Assembly: GCA_011052015.1 (NCBI GenBank)
Contig: DRJZ01000105.1
Span: 1-45,588 of the forward strand
From: Acidiferrobacteraceae bacterium
GTDB taxonomy: Bacteria; Pseudomonadota; Gammaproteobacteria; HyVt-429
Reading direction: 5' to 3'
Length of the DNA: 45,588 bases
Shown here: piece by piece, positions 1-8,170 of the stretch
Position numbering within the stretch: position 1 is the stretch's first letter
How the letters are laid out: each line of letters opens with the position of its first letter
Position numbers and translations under genes: made by a program
The notes under the pieces: model-generated
What the model was told of the DNA's origin: nothing
What the model saw: only the letters and a program-made list of their open reading frames with translations
The model's database searches: none

Positions 1-767
1 AAGTATTTCTATGTTTTGCTTCAAAAACCAATATAGCATCAATAAGTTACGAATACATAAGTCCCGTCATTACCCACAAATTTTTCCGAAGAGCCCACTT
101 TTAAAAGCCGCTATGAAAGCAAGGGGACATGACGCACCCCATGAGCTGTTTAAGGTGGACCAGGACAATCTCTTGGCAGTTGAAGTATCACCATAGGTAC
201 CATTCAAGTTCGCCTTGTGACAATTAACATACCACCAACGCCTCAAGCTACTGATCAGTGAGCCCTAGAGCCAGGGTGGTATTTAGATACTCCTTAAAGC
301 GGTTTTATCCGCCGAATCGGCCCATACCTCACCCGATCCCGGGGCTGATTACCCTGTGCACATCCGTCCATTGTACTGGACTGAGGTCCTGTGAATGATC
401 CTATTGAGGTATTTCCCAAGACTTGGTGCCGTTGAAAGTTTGATCAAATTGTAGCATTTCAGCTTATGTTAACGCCCACTGGCCTTAGTTGGACTCAGGT
501 ATTCTGCGGGACACCAACAAAATCAGCGTGTCGGCGAGGCACCTCAACACAGACTTGTCACCTTTACCAAACACCTGACCCGTCTCGGTCGAAGATTGAA
601 AGGCAGTGGATTCTTTAAAAACAGCACCGTACTTACCCAGCGCAAGAAAGGTTGCCGGTTTACGGCCAGCGCCCGTAAACCCTTACCACTCGCCGAGCAA
701 GCAGCTAAGGTGCCACGAAAACGAGAAGTGGCGGAGGGCGACTAATAAAAATCGAAGTGGGGTTACC
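1..767. other. Region without a supported gene
   Basis: No protein or RNA family is recognised here. Short open frames occur but none has a ribosome binding site and a family-like sequence together. One plus-strand frame stays open for about 90 codons (473-742), is rich in Arg and Lys and has no ATG; it could be the decayed tail of a gene cut by the window edge or by rearrangement, but I cannot name it. The stretch may be degraded coding sequence. Confidence 0.5.
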
Positions 768-965
768 TCACTCCTCCTTCTTTGTGGCCTCGTGTATAGC
801 CTCACGGGATTTCTCTATTACATCTCCCGCTGTATCTTTAATCTTCTCACTGAAGACCTTGTCTTCAAATGGGTTGCTCAAGATCGGTTTATTTTTGCCA
901 ATATTCAGCCCTACCAGGAACCCAAATACACCGCCAATTATCAGTCCCCAAACTATTTTCTTCAT
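768..965 (-). CDS. Small single-pass membrane protein, YtxH-like
   Basis: A 65-residue protein with one hydrophobic, Gly-rich membrane segment at about residues 4-23 and a charged, helical C-terminal tail rich in Lys and Glu. The start is supported by a strong ribosome binding site (GAGGAG) about five bases upstream of the ATG. The plan of one N-terminal helix followed by an amphipathic tail resembles small YtxH/stress-associated envelope proteins, but the match is by layout only. It stands alone on its strand. No function can be assigned. Confidence 0.6.
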   Translation of the reverse strand: MKKIVWGLIIGGVFGFLVGLNIGKNKPILSNPFEDKVFSEKIKDTAGDVIEKSREAIHEATKKEE

Positions 966-1082
966 AACGCCTCCTCAATCCATACTTTTTAAATAAAATA
1001 GATCATTGTCATTAATACACCCAAGTCCATTATACCGCCTAACGCTGCCCGCGTCCCAGTGATGACCCAGGAAGTGCCCATT

Positions 1083-1100
1083 GTGCGAATGAATTCGCAC
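1083..1100. repeat. REP-like palindrome
   Basis: A perfect 8-bp inverted repeat (GTGCGAAT / ATTCGCAC) with a two-base loop, followed by CTACAA. Palindromes of this kind with a flanking CTACA motif are common dispersed intergenic repeats in gammaproteobacteria. No gene overlaps it. Confidence 0.55.
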
Positions 1101-1185
1101 CTACAATATTGCGGATAATTTGCGAGTGTCGAGCTAATTTTAGGTTCTTGCAAAGACGCCAGGCACACAAAGGGAAAGGCGACTA

Positions 1186-1365
1186 ATGGCGGAAAATGGA
1201 ATGGGGAAGCGAACTGCTGATGTTGCTGTCCAGATTCATCGTATGCTGAATCCAGGACCGGGACCGCTTGAGTCGAAGAGAATCAATAATTCCTTGCGTG
1301 TTTGGGCGGCTTATCGAGAGCAAAAATCCTCCCTAAGCACCCACAATTTCTTCGGAGGAGCCTAA
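1186..1365 (+). pseudogene. Probable remnant of a GxxExxY-family gene
   Basis: A 59-codon frame whose residues 14-30 (AVQIHRMLNPGPGPLES) resemble the N-terminal signature of GxxExxY proteins, which typically read A-x-E-V-H-R-x-L-G-P-G-L-L-E-S. Two extra residues interrupt the signature. After the match the frame continues with unrelated sequence and stops, while intact members are about 120-130 residues. The sequence just upstream (GCAAAGACGCCAGGC) resembles the direct-repeat leaders often found ahead of such genes. I infer a 5' fragment left after deletion. The 3' end overlaps the last codon of rsd on the other strand. Confidence 0.4.
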
Positions 1366-1814
1366 CTTTTACTCTCCAGGGCCACTATCAATTGATCTTC
1401 AAGTCCGATGCGGGTGGCAAGTTTTTCACCCAAGGCTGACAGATCTGCTGCCAGGCTATCGCCTATTTCACAGTGGTCTTCACAATCATACTTGTCATTA
1501 AATAACACTGCGGCATCCGTCGTCTCAGCGATATCTGGATACAAACGCTCTGCCAAGCGAACAATTTCTTGGCGCCTTTCCGTACCATTAAGAATCCGCT
1601 CATACAGGGTGAAATGTCCCACGGCAACATAATCGACCAAGACCTGGCAAAACCGTTGTAAAACCGCTTGAACGGGTTGGTTGCTATGATAGGGCTCCAG
1701 GCCAGCGGTTCTACAGAACAACATCAGCATCTCGTCGCGCTCTTGATTGAGCTTGCCAATCAGATCCTGGGTGCCAGTGCGGCGTTCTTGTACTTCTTGC
1801 TTAAGATCAGCCAT
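1362..1814 (-). CDS. rsd: Rsd/AlgQ-family anti-sigma-70 regulator
   Basis: A 150-residue, mainly helical acidic protein of the Rsd/AlgQ family. Family members bind sigma-70 region 4 and shift RNA polymerase toward alternative sigma factors in stationary phase; in Pseudomonas AlgQ also affects alginate and virulence genes. Visible family features are the N-terminal helix with Thr-Gln-Asp-Leu-Ile, the central LMLFCRTAGLEPY segment, and a helix with FCQVLVDYVAVGHFTLYERI. Length matches the family (about 150-160). The gene is divergent from fabA and appears monocistronic. The family call is firm; whether it acts as Rsd or AlgQ cannot be told. Confidence 0.85.
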   Translation of the reverse strand: MADLKQEVQERRTGTQDLIGKLNQERDEMLMLFCRTAGLEPYHSNQPVQAVLQRFCQVLVDYVAVGHFTLYERILNGTERRQEIVRLAERLYPDIAETTDAAVLFNDKYDCEDHCEIGDSLAADLSALGEKLATRIGLEDQLIVALESKS

Positions 1815-2003
1815 GTTGTCTTCTCATGCTATTTCCACATCCCCTAGGTCTACATCATCCAAGCATTTCCGGAGGGAAGATACCGGCCCTCATCGACCCT
1901 GGTGGCATGGGCACCACGCCGACTGGGCCGCCCAGCATAACCCGGTTCTTACATGGCGTCTATGTATTTGGGCCGTATTTGGGCCGATAAAAACATCGGT
2001 GAT

Positions 2004-2033
2004 TTGACCTTTTTTAAGGTGCATAGGTATAGT
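2004..2033 (+). promoter_or_regulatory. Sigma-70 promoter of fabA-fabB
   Basis: TTGACC (2004-2009) and TATAGT (2028-2033) are separated by 18 bases. Transcription would begin near 2040, giving a leader of about 11 bases to the first fabA ATG or 26 bases to the second. No FadR or FabR operator could be recognised by eye. Confidence 0.6.
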
Positions 2034-2050
2034 GCGGCCTCCATTTCAGA

Positions 2051-2581
2051 ATGAATCTACAGGTAATGCAGAAACAAGCCAGTTATACCCGCGAAGAACT
2101 GCTCAGTTGTGGTCGTGGAGAGTTGTTTGGACCCGGTAATGCGCAACTTCCCCTGCCCCCTATGCTAATGTTCGATCGCGTCACTGAGGTGACTGAAGAC
2201 GGTGGCAGCGCGGGCAAGGGTAGCATGGTGGCAGAACTTGATGTCACCCCTGAATTGTGGTTTTTTGGCTGTCATTTTCAGGGTGACCCGGTCATGCCGG
2301 GATGCCTGGGCCTGGATGCCATGTGGCAATTGATCGGGTTCTATCTGGCCTGGCGAGGTGGTCCTGGCAAAGGCCGTGCCCTGGGCGCTGGCGAGATCAA
2401 GTTTACCGGACAAGTCACACCGAAGAATAAACTGATCACCTATCGCATCGATATCAAACGTTTGATCATGCGCAGACTGGTCATGGGCATCGCCGACGCT
2501 GTAATGGAAGTGGACGGGCGCCAAATCTATGCCGGCCATGACTTGCAGGTCGGCCTATTCATTGATACCGATAAATTTTAA
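2051..2581 (+). CDS. fabA: Beta-hydroxydecanoyl-ACP dehydratase/isomerase FabA
   Basis: FabA dehydrates 3-hydroxyacyl-ACP and, at C10, isomerises trans-2- to cis-3-decenoyl-ACP. This is the branch point for unsaturated fatty acids in anaerobic-type type II synthesis. The hot-dog fold active site is visible: His75 in [10 protein letters not shown] and Asp89 in [10 protein letters not shown]. From this ATG the protein has 176 residues. The second in-frame ATG at 2066 would give 171 residues, closer to known FabA (about 172), and its short AGG motif lies only two bases upstream, so the start is uncertain. It is followed after 11 bases by fabB, an established functional pair, probably as one operon. 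Confidence 0.96.
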   Translation: MNLQVMQKQASYTREELLSCGRGELFGPGNAQLPLPPMLMFDRVTEVTEDGGSAGKGSMVAELDVTPELWFFGCHFQGDPVMPGCLGLDAMWQLIGFYLAWRGGPGKGRALGAGEIKFTGQVTPKNKLITYRIDIKRLIMRRLVMGIADAVMEVDGRQIYAGHDLQVGLFIDTDKF

Positions 2582-2592
2582 GGGGTGCCATA

Positions 2593-3807
2593 GTGAGACG
2601 TGTGGTCGTAACCGGCTTGGGTATTATTTCAAGTATTGGCAACAACGCCGAAGAAGTGACCCAGTCCCTGCACGAGTGTCACTCCGGAATTGAATACGCG
2701 GAAGACTACGCCGAACTGGGGTTTCGCTCACGGGTACATGGTCCCATTCATCTCGATCTGGCTGAACTCATCGACCGCAAGCTCAAACGCTTTATGGGCG
2801 ATGGCGCCGCATTCAATTATCTCGCCATGCAACAGGCCATCGAACACGCAGGACTGGAAGACCACGAAGTCTCCAACGAACGCAGTGGTCTGGTGGTAGG
2901 CTCTGGCGGCCCCTCCACCGCCAATATCGTGCAGGCTGCCGATAACTTGCGGGAAAAGGGTATACGACGAGTTGGGCCCTATATGGTCACCCGCGCCATG
3001 TCGAGCACCAATTCCGCCTGCCTGGCCACACCCTTCAAGATCAAGGGCGTCAACTACTCCATCACCTCGGCCTGCTCCACCAGCGCCCACTGCGTGGGGC
3101 ACGGCGCAGAATTGATTCAGATGGGGAAACAAGACTTGGTATTCGCCGGTGGCGGTGAAGAAGTCCACTGGACCCTGTCCGTTCTCTTCGACGCCATGGG
3201 TGCTCTGTCGTCTAAATATAACGACGCACCCCAGACCGCATCACGGGCGTTTGACGAAACCCGTGATGGTTTCGTGATCTCCGGCGGTGGCGGCCTATTG
3301 GTATTGGAGGAACTCGAACACGCCAAGGCCCGAGGCGCTAACATACTCGCCGAACTGGTGGGCTACGGCGCCACTTCCGATGGTTTCGATATGGTACAAC
3401 CCTCTGGCGATGGCGCGGTACGTTGCATGAGGCAGGCCATGTCCACCGTCGAGGGCAGCGTGGACTATATCAACGCCCATGGCACCAGCACTCCGGTGGG
3501 TGATATCCGTGAGCTCGAGGCCATGAAAAAAGTGTTTGCTGACAAGATGCCCCACATCAACTCAACCAAATCCCTCACCGGTCACGCCCTGGGCGCCGCC
3601 GGCGTCAATGAGGCCATATATTCCCTGCTGATGATGCAATCGGACTTCGTTGCCGAATCGGCCAACATCACCCAGTTGGACCCAGGTGCGGAAGGCTTTC
3701 CCATCGCCCGGCAACGGGTCGACAACGCTGGTCTCAACATCGTTATGTCCAACAGCTTTGGTTTTGGTGGCACCAATTCCACCCTGGTCTTCAAGCGATT
3801 CGGCTAA
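2593..3807 (+). CDS. fabB: Beta-ketoacyl-ACP synthase I FabB
   Basis: FabB condenses malonyl-ACP with acyl-ACP and is needed to elongate the cis-3-decenoyl product of FabA. The 404-residue length is normal. The thiolase-fold Cys-His-His triad is visible: Cys in [12 protein letters not shown], His in [11 protein letters not shown] and His in [14 protein letters not shown]. The C-terminal glycine loop NSFGFGGTN is also present. It starts with GTG; an AAGGGG ribosome binding site spans the fabA stop codon. Together with fabA it marks a type II unsaturated fatty acid pathway typical of gammaproteobacteria. Confidence 0.97.
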   Translation: MRRVVVTGLGIISSIGNNAEEVTQSLHECHSGIEYAEDYAELGFRSRVHGPIHLDLAELIDRKLKRFMGDGAAFNYLAMQQAIEHAGLEDHEVSNERSGLVVGSGGPSTANIVQAADNLREKGIRRVGPYMVTRAMSSTNSACLATPFKIKGVNYSITSACSTSAHCVGHGAELIQMGKQDLVFAGGGEEVHWTLSVLFDAMGALSSKYNDAPQTASRAFDETRDGFVISGGGGLLVLEELEHAKARGANILAELVGYGATSDGFDMVQPSGDGAVRCMRQAMSTVEGSVDYINAHGTSTPVGDIRELEAMKKVFADKMPHINSTKSLTGHALGAAGVNEAIYSLLMMQSDFVAESANITQLDPGAEGFPIARQRVDNAGLNIVMSNSFGFGGTNSTLVFKRFG

Positions 3808-3814
3808 CAGGCTC

Positions 3815-3975
3815 TTCTCAATCCCCCTCTACCCCTCAAAAGGGGTACCGAGGTCCCTCCGGGGGAGCACCCGAAACAGGGTATGAAAGGGCTAGGTTGA
3901 GGGATTCAAAATAAGGCTAATGCACTAATTTTACTACCCCCTCATCCTAACCTTCTCCCGGAGGGAGAAGGGACA
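3815..3975. repeat. Composite intergenic repeat with two GC hairpins
   Basis: Lies between the convergent ends of fabB and the glycosyltransferase. It ends with CCTCATCCTAA followed by a perfect 9-bp inverted repeat, CCTTCTCCC (3951-3959) and GGGAGAAGG (3963-3971). A near copy sits at 14340-14383, also between convergent genes. The hairpin could serve as a bidirectional terminator, but there is no clear T-run. Confidence 0.6.
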
Positions 3976-4008
3976 ATTATAACTCCCCGGTCACAATTCA
4001 ATATTCTG

Positions 4009-4779
4009 CTAATCCGTGGCACCGGATTTCGGTCGACGAAAGAACTGGGGCAGTCGTGACAAAAACTTGATGGGAAAATATAGCGGCGTCACCTTCAGAC
4101 CATGGGCCTTACAGGCACGGTAGGATTCCAGATTTCCCCTTAGAATATTACCGATCGACCGGTTGGTGGCACCCCCGGTGCGCATACGTACCCAGATCTC
4201 GGGATAATAGCGTGAACAAATACCGGCCACCGCCAAAAATCGCATAGTAAGCTCAGTGTCGGCGTGAAGCCGATATTGGAGATCAAACCTACCGAGGCTT
4301 TCATAGACACTGCGCCGTACAAAGAAAGTAGGGTGTGCGGGAATCCATCCGCGCTCAAATAATCCTGGGCGATAATCACAAGATCGCCAATAGCGAACGA
4401 TGTGATCCATGTTTTGCGGGTCCACATAGACCAGGTCTGCATAGCAGGCCTCCAGTCGGCCATCTTCAAACTCCTGTGAGACTGTTGTTAAGACATTGTT
4501 GTGGTTGTACACATCGTCCGCATTGAGTGTCCCCACCACCTCCCCGCTGGTAAGCCCGATGCCCTTGTTCATGGCATCATAAATCCCATTGTCCGGCTCG
4601 GATTTCCATAGGGTAATGTGATCCTGATAGCGCCTGATCACATCTAGCGTCCCATCTGTAGAGCCGCCGTCAATAACGATATGTTCTACATCGGGATGGG
4701 TCTGACCGGCTACTGAGCGCAGAGTATCCTCAATGGTTTCCACCGCGTTCATCACTACCGTAATGATTGAGATTTTCAC
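4009..4779 (-). CDS. Family 2 glycosyltransferase
   Basis: A 256-residue GT-A fold glycosyltransferase of the WcaA/WcaE-like GT2 group, which transfers sugars from nucleotide sugars in polysaccharide or glycolipid synthesis. Visible motifs are the N-terminal MKISIITVVMN strand, DGGSTDGT (residues 37-44), SEPDNGIYDAMNKGI (60-74) and the metal-binding NADD (86-89). It starts with GTG; homology to the usual MKISIIT start supports this. No other polysaccharide genes are nearby, so donor and acceptor are unknown. It is isolated between repeat-rich gaps. Confidence 0.85.
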   Translation of the reverse strand: MKISIITVVMNAVETIEDTLRSVAGQTHPDVEHIVIDGGSTDGTLDVIRRYQDHITLWKSEPDNGIYDAMNKGIGLTSGEVVGTLNADDVYNHNNVLTTVSQEFEDGRLEACYADLVYVDPQNMDHIVRYWRSCDYRPGLFERGWIPAHPTFFVRRSVYESLGRFDLQYRLHADTELTMRFLAVAGICSRYYPEIWVRMRTGGATNRSIGNILRGNLESYRACKAHGLKVTPLYFPIKFLSRLPQFFRRPKSGATD

Positions 4780-4867
4780 GAGTCGTGTACCATCGAAAAA
4801 ATAAAAATATCAGGCTGCGGTTTCATCTGCTTGAGATATTTCATCACTGCTATATGTCCCATTAATT

Positions 4868-4955
4868 CACTCCGTCATGCCGGACTTGATCCGGCATCCA
4901 TATACAATGGACCCCTGGATTCCGGATAACACTACGCGTTTACGGAATGACGAAC
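4868..4955. repeat. Dispersed inverted repeat, CGTCATGCC/GGAATGACG type
   Basis: Starts with CCGTCATGCCGGACTTG and ends with ACGGAATGACGA, so the termini are inverted copies. The inner part includes CCCTGGATTCCGG. This is the common 'rejected-sequence' repeat type of many proteobacteria. It carries no open reading frame. Confidence 0.6.
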
Positions 4956-5144
4956 CTGGATATCTGGATGTGTGTTTCAATTCTTGATGCCACTCGATAA
5001 TGTAGTTTATTCTTTTCTCTTGTATTTTTTCTCTTTTTCTCGATTCACTCGGTAAAATATAATCGCGACCGGAAGATCGTTCCTACAAGAACACAAATGT
5101 CGAGTCCTGCAAAATAAGCCGCGAACCTAAGGAAATTCTGATCA

Positions 5145-5232
5145 ATTCGTCATTCCGTAGCAAAGCGAAGAGCCGGAATCCAGAGCAGTAAAATCAATGT
5201 GCTACTGGATTCCCGCTTTCGCGGGAATGACG
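5145..5232. repeat. Dispersed inverted repeat with CCCGCTTTCGCGGG hairpin
   Basis: The termini TTCGTCATTCCG and CGGGAATGACGAA are inverted. GGAATCCAG on the left pairs with CTGGATTCC on the right, so the element can fold into a long hairpin. Inside the right arm, TTCCCGC (5210-5216) pairs with GCGGGAA (5221-5227). It is related to the element at 4868. Confidence 0.65.
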
Positions 5233-5245
5233 AAACTGGAATTAA

Positions 5246-5917
5246 TCAGAGGTTCCCTAAAATATTACTATAGTACTCGCAACGTTTCTGTAACACACAA
5301 GACTCGCACAAGGGCCTCTTTTTACAAATATCTTTGGCCTGAATCACAATAAGAGCGTGGTATTCATTATACAAAGCAACGTCTGCACCCAACGATGACT
5401 CAAACCACAAACGCATTTCTTCGTAGGTTTCTTCGCCACTGATCATACCCAAACGGTTGAATAGCCTACGGGTATAGGCGTCAATCACAAACACCGGTCG
5501 ATTGAAGGCATACAACAGTATGTCGTCAGCGGTTTCAGGGCCGACACCATTGACGGTCAACAGGCCTGCCCGCAATGAGGGGGTGGACAAGATACTCAGT
5601 GCCTTCACACCGCCAGCATCCAATACAAATCGGCACAGGTTGCGCAGGCGTCGCGCCTTGACATTAAAATACCCTGAGGGTCGCAACCACGCGGCCAAAC
5701 GCCGATGATGGGCCAACACAATGGACTCGGCATCCAAACTATTGGCTGCCTTGAGATTGTCGATGGCCTTTTCCACATTGGTCCATGCGGTATTCTGGGT
5801 CAACACCGCACCGACCATGACCTCAAAACCCGATTGTGCCGGCCACCAATATTGGTCACCATAATATTTGTGGAGCCGTTCATAGACTGATCGTAGCTGG
5901 CGACCCTGAGGCTTCAC
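5246..5917 (-). CDS. Endonuclease III-like HhH-GPD DNA glycosylase with Fe-S cluster
   Basis: A 223-residue helix-hairpin-helix GPD protein of the endonuclease III superfamily, acting in base-excision repair. The hairpin is VNGVGPETADD (122-132), the conserved aspartate is Asp146 in FVIDAYTRR, and four cysteines (198, 204, 207, 213) form a C-x5-C-x2-C-x5-C cluster. The position of the catalytic lysine in true endonuclease III (GRKTA) is Glu here (GPETA), so it should lack lyase activity and may be a monofunctional glycosylase, for example for alkylated bases. It starts with GTG, 12 bases after rluB, as the last gene of the trpS-led run. The substrate is not known. Confidence 0.8.
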   Translation of the reverse strand: MKPQGRQLRSVYERLHKYYGDQYWWPAQSGFEVMVGAVLTQNTAWTNVEKAIDNLKAANSLDAESIVLAHHRRLAAWLRPSGYFNVKARRLRNLCRFVLDAGGVKALSILSTPSLRAGLLTVNGVGPETADDILLYAFNRPVFVIDAYTRRLFNRLGMISGEETYEEMRLWFESSLGADVALYNEYHALIVIQAKDICKKRPLCESCVLQKRCEYYSNILGNL

Positions 5918-5929
5918 GATTGGAGTGTT

Positions 5930-6745
5930 TCACCGATGGGGTCGAATACGGGGCTCATCAGGGTTAGAGGCAGCACTTACACGTGTTGCAGATGAGTTTG
6001 AGTCAGGCCTGTCATTGCTCAGGCCAACTTGCTTTAACAAGTCTTCGACTTCGTCACGCCCGAGCTCCCGCGATTGTCCGGGGTGCAGGGATCGAGGCAA
6101 AATGACGGGGCCAAAGCGTATTCTGATCAACCGGCTCACCCTCGCCCCTACTGCCTCCCACATCCGTCGCACCTCCCGATTGCGACCCTCGGCCAATTGT
6201 ACACGGTACCAATGATTGGCCCCTTCACCACCGGTATCCTCAATTCGCTGAAAGCGGGCTGGGCCATCGTCGAGCACAACTCCCTTTTTTAGGCGTTTGA
6301 GATCAGCGGCATCAACCTGGCCGAGGACACGCACCGCATATTCCCGCACTACACGATAGCGAGGGTGCATAAGGCGGTTGGCCAACTCACCATGGGTGGT
6401 AAACAACAGTAGCCCTGCCGTATTGAGGTCCAATCGTCCCACCACTACCCAACGCCCATCACGCGGCGCAGCCAGATTAGAAAACACGGTGGGACGCCCG
6501 GCAGGGTCGTCGCGAGTACAAATCTCACCTTCCGGCTTGTGGTAAAGAAGTACGTGAGATTGATTACCCAACATCGTGCTAACGGATTTACCATCGACCA
6601 TCAACTTTTGATCTGTGGTGACCCGATCACCTAGTTGGGCAGTGCGTCCGTCTACAGATACCCGCCCTTGTTCAATCCAGCGTTCCAGCTGACGACGTGA
6701 ACCGAGCCCGGCCCTGGCCAAGACCTTTTGCAGTTTTTCACTCAT
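5930..6745 (-). CDS. rluB: 23S rRNA pseudouridine(2605) synthase RluB
   Basis: Converts a uridine in the peptidyl-transferase region of 23S rRNA to pseudouridine. The protein has an N-terminal S4 RNA-binding domain (about residues 3-50) and an RsuA/RluB-type catalytic domain with the nucleophile Asp106 in GRLDLNTAGLLLFT. The C-terminal tail after about residue 240 is polar and disordered-looking, as usual in RluB. Its start overlaps the end of scpB by eight bases, implying co-translation. The scpA-scpB-rluB order is conserved widely in bacteria. Confidence 0.92.
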   Translation of the reverse strand: MSEKLQKVLARAGLGSRRQLERWIEQGRVSVDGRTAQLGDRVTTDQKLMVDGKSVSTMLGNQSHVLLYHKPEGEICTRDDPAGRPTVFSNLAAPRDGRWVVVGRLDLNTAGLLLFTTHGELANRLMHPRYRVVREYAVRVLGQVDAADLKRLKKGVVLDDGPARFQRIEDTGGEGANHWYRVQLAEGRNREVRRMWEAVGARVSRLIRIRFGPVILPRSLHPGQSRELGRDEVEDLLKQVGLSNDRPDSNSSATRVSAASNPDEPRIRPHR

Positions 6746-7379
6746 GCACCGCAGTGGCGGTGGAGCCTACCTCTTCCGAGGCAACGTCATCCCCTTGGGG
6801 CGGTTCCTCCAGGGACAGACTAAGATTGAGCTCTCGCGAAATACTCTCGGTGTCGCGTAATTCGGGAAGCTCCGGCAACTCACTCAAACTCTTGAGATTA
6901 AAGTGCTCCAGAAAACCCTTTGTGGTCCCAAACAGAGCCGGTTTACCGGGAATATCGCGGTGTCCCACCTGGCGAATCCATTCACGCCCGAGCAAGGTCC
7001 GAATGATATCCGTGCTCACCGCCACTCCGCGAATCTCTTCAATCTCGCCACGGGTAACAGGCTGGCGATAGGCAATAATGGCGAGGGTCTCGAGCAAGGC
7101 GCGGGAATAACGTGGCGGCCGGGTCTCCAGGAGCTTCTTGATCCACGGCGAATAGGCCTCTCGAGATTGGATACGGTAGCCCTTATCAATGCACTTGAGC
7201 TCTATACCCCGGCCTGCATAGTCGGCCTCTAAGGCCTTTAATGCCTCGTTAACGATCTCACGGCTCGGCTGAGCGCCTTCGCTGAACATGGCGATCATCC
7301 GATCAATACTCAGTGGGCTATCGGCAACCAATACGGCTGCTTCGATAATGGACTTTAAATCTGAAACTTGTTCTGCCAT
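6738..7379 (-). CDS. scpB: Segregation and condensation protein B
   Basis: ScpB is the winged-helix kite subunit that dimerises and binds ScpA in the SMC-ScpAB condensin. The family core is visible in the segment SRALLETLAIIAYRQPVTRGEIEEIRG and the following winged-helix GREWIRQVGHRDIPGKPALFGTT. I place the start at the ATG whose first base follows a TGATG overlap with the scpA stop, giving 213 residues; a TTG one codon upstream is possible. The acidic C-terminal tail is variable. The partner smc is at 17724-21233 in this window. Confidence 0.93.
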   Translation of the reverse strand: MAEQVSDLKSIIEAAVLVADSPLSIDRMIAMFSEGAQPSREIVNEALKALEADYAGRGIELKCIDKGYRIQSREAYSPWIKKLLETRPPRYSRALLETLAIIAYRQPVTRGEIEEIRGVAVSTDIIRTLLGREWIRQVGHRDIPGKPALFGTTKGFLEHFNLKSLSELPELPELRDTESISRELNLSLSLEEPPQGDDVASEEVGSTATAVHE

Positions 7380-8170
7380 CAATCCACCGCCTTGATGTGA
7401 ATCGGACCATAAAGTTCATTTTGTACCAACACAATAGATTCGTCCTTCAATAATTCCAGTAAAGCAACAAATGTCACCACGACACCCATGCGCCCTTCGC
7501 TGACATCAAAAAATGCTTCAAAACGGGTGAACGCCGCCGCCTTCACTTTCCCCAGGATCATAGTCATGCGCTCGCGCACCGACAAGATCTCTCGGCTTAG
7601 CTGTAGGTGTCGAAACTGTTTCGCCCGCTGCAAGACCCCCTTAAATGCGTCCAACAAATCCGGCAAGGCCACTTTGGGCGCGACCTCGGGCATCTTGCTG
7701 TAATCAAAGGCAATGGAACCGATAAAGATATTCCGTCCCACCCGGGGCCGGTCCTCAATATCCATGGCCGCCTGACGATAGCGTTCGTATTCTTGCAGTC
7801 GCCGTACCAACTGGGCACGGGGGTCGTCCTCTTCGTCATCTTCATCCACCGGACGGGGCAACAACATGCGAGATTTAATCTCCGCCAACATCGCCGCCAT
7901 CACCATATACTCTGCCGCCAGATCGAGACGGGCCTCCTTCATCAACTCCACATATTCCATGTATTGCTCAGTAATCTGCGCCACCGGAATATCCAGAATA
8001 TCCAGGTTCTGTTTTCGGATCAGATACAGGAGCAGATCCAGGGGGCCTTCAAAGGCATCAAGAAAGACCTCCATGGCCTCTGGCGGGATATACAAGTCCT
8101 GGGGCGGTCTTGCCACCAATTCGCCATAGATCACCGCGAACGGCATTTCGTCCTGCAAGGGCGCCTCCAT
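7379..8170 (-). CDS. scpA: Segregation and condensation protein A
   Basis: ScpA is the kleisin bridging the SMC heads. The N-terminal kleisin helix reads FEGPLDLLLYLIRKQNLDILDIP, the family hallmark, and the C-terminal winged helix contains GRMGVVVTFVALLELLKDESI. The middle (about residues 105-125) is an acidic linker with a run of Asp/Glu. Length is 263 residues. The ATG overlaps the trpS stop as TGATG, so translation is probably coupled. About 15-25 N-terminal residues precede the conserved domain. Confidence 0.94.
   Translation of the reverse strand: MEAPLQDEMPFAVIYGELVARPPQDLYIPPEAMEVFLDAFEGPLDLLLYLIRKQNLDILDIPVAQITEQYMEYVELMKEARLDLAAEYMVMAAMLAEIKSRMLLPRPVDEDDEEDDPRAQLVRRLQEYERYRQAAMDIEDRPRVGRNIFIGSIAFDYSKMPEVAPKVALPDLLDAFKGVLQRAKQFRHLQLSREILSVRERMTMILGKVKAAAFTRFEAFFDVSEGRMGVVVTFVALLELLKDESIVLVQNELYGPIHIKAVD

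Larger units (their letters stand above)
4780..5245. other. Gene-free gap filled with dispersed repeats
   Basis: No gene is seen. The gap contains two related inverted-repeat elements (4868-4955 and 5145-5232), a pyrimidine-rich tract near 5010-5040, and a CGATCGTTCCTACAAG-type repeat fragment near 5060-5095. It separates the glycosyltransferase from the end of the trpS-to-glycosylase gene run. Confidence 0.6.

Noticed and set aside
606-992. 128-residue plus-strand frame
   Set aside because: It lies opposite the small membrane protein, which has a strong ribosome binding site and a membrane helix.
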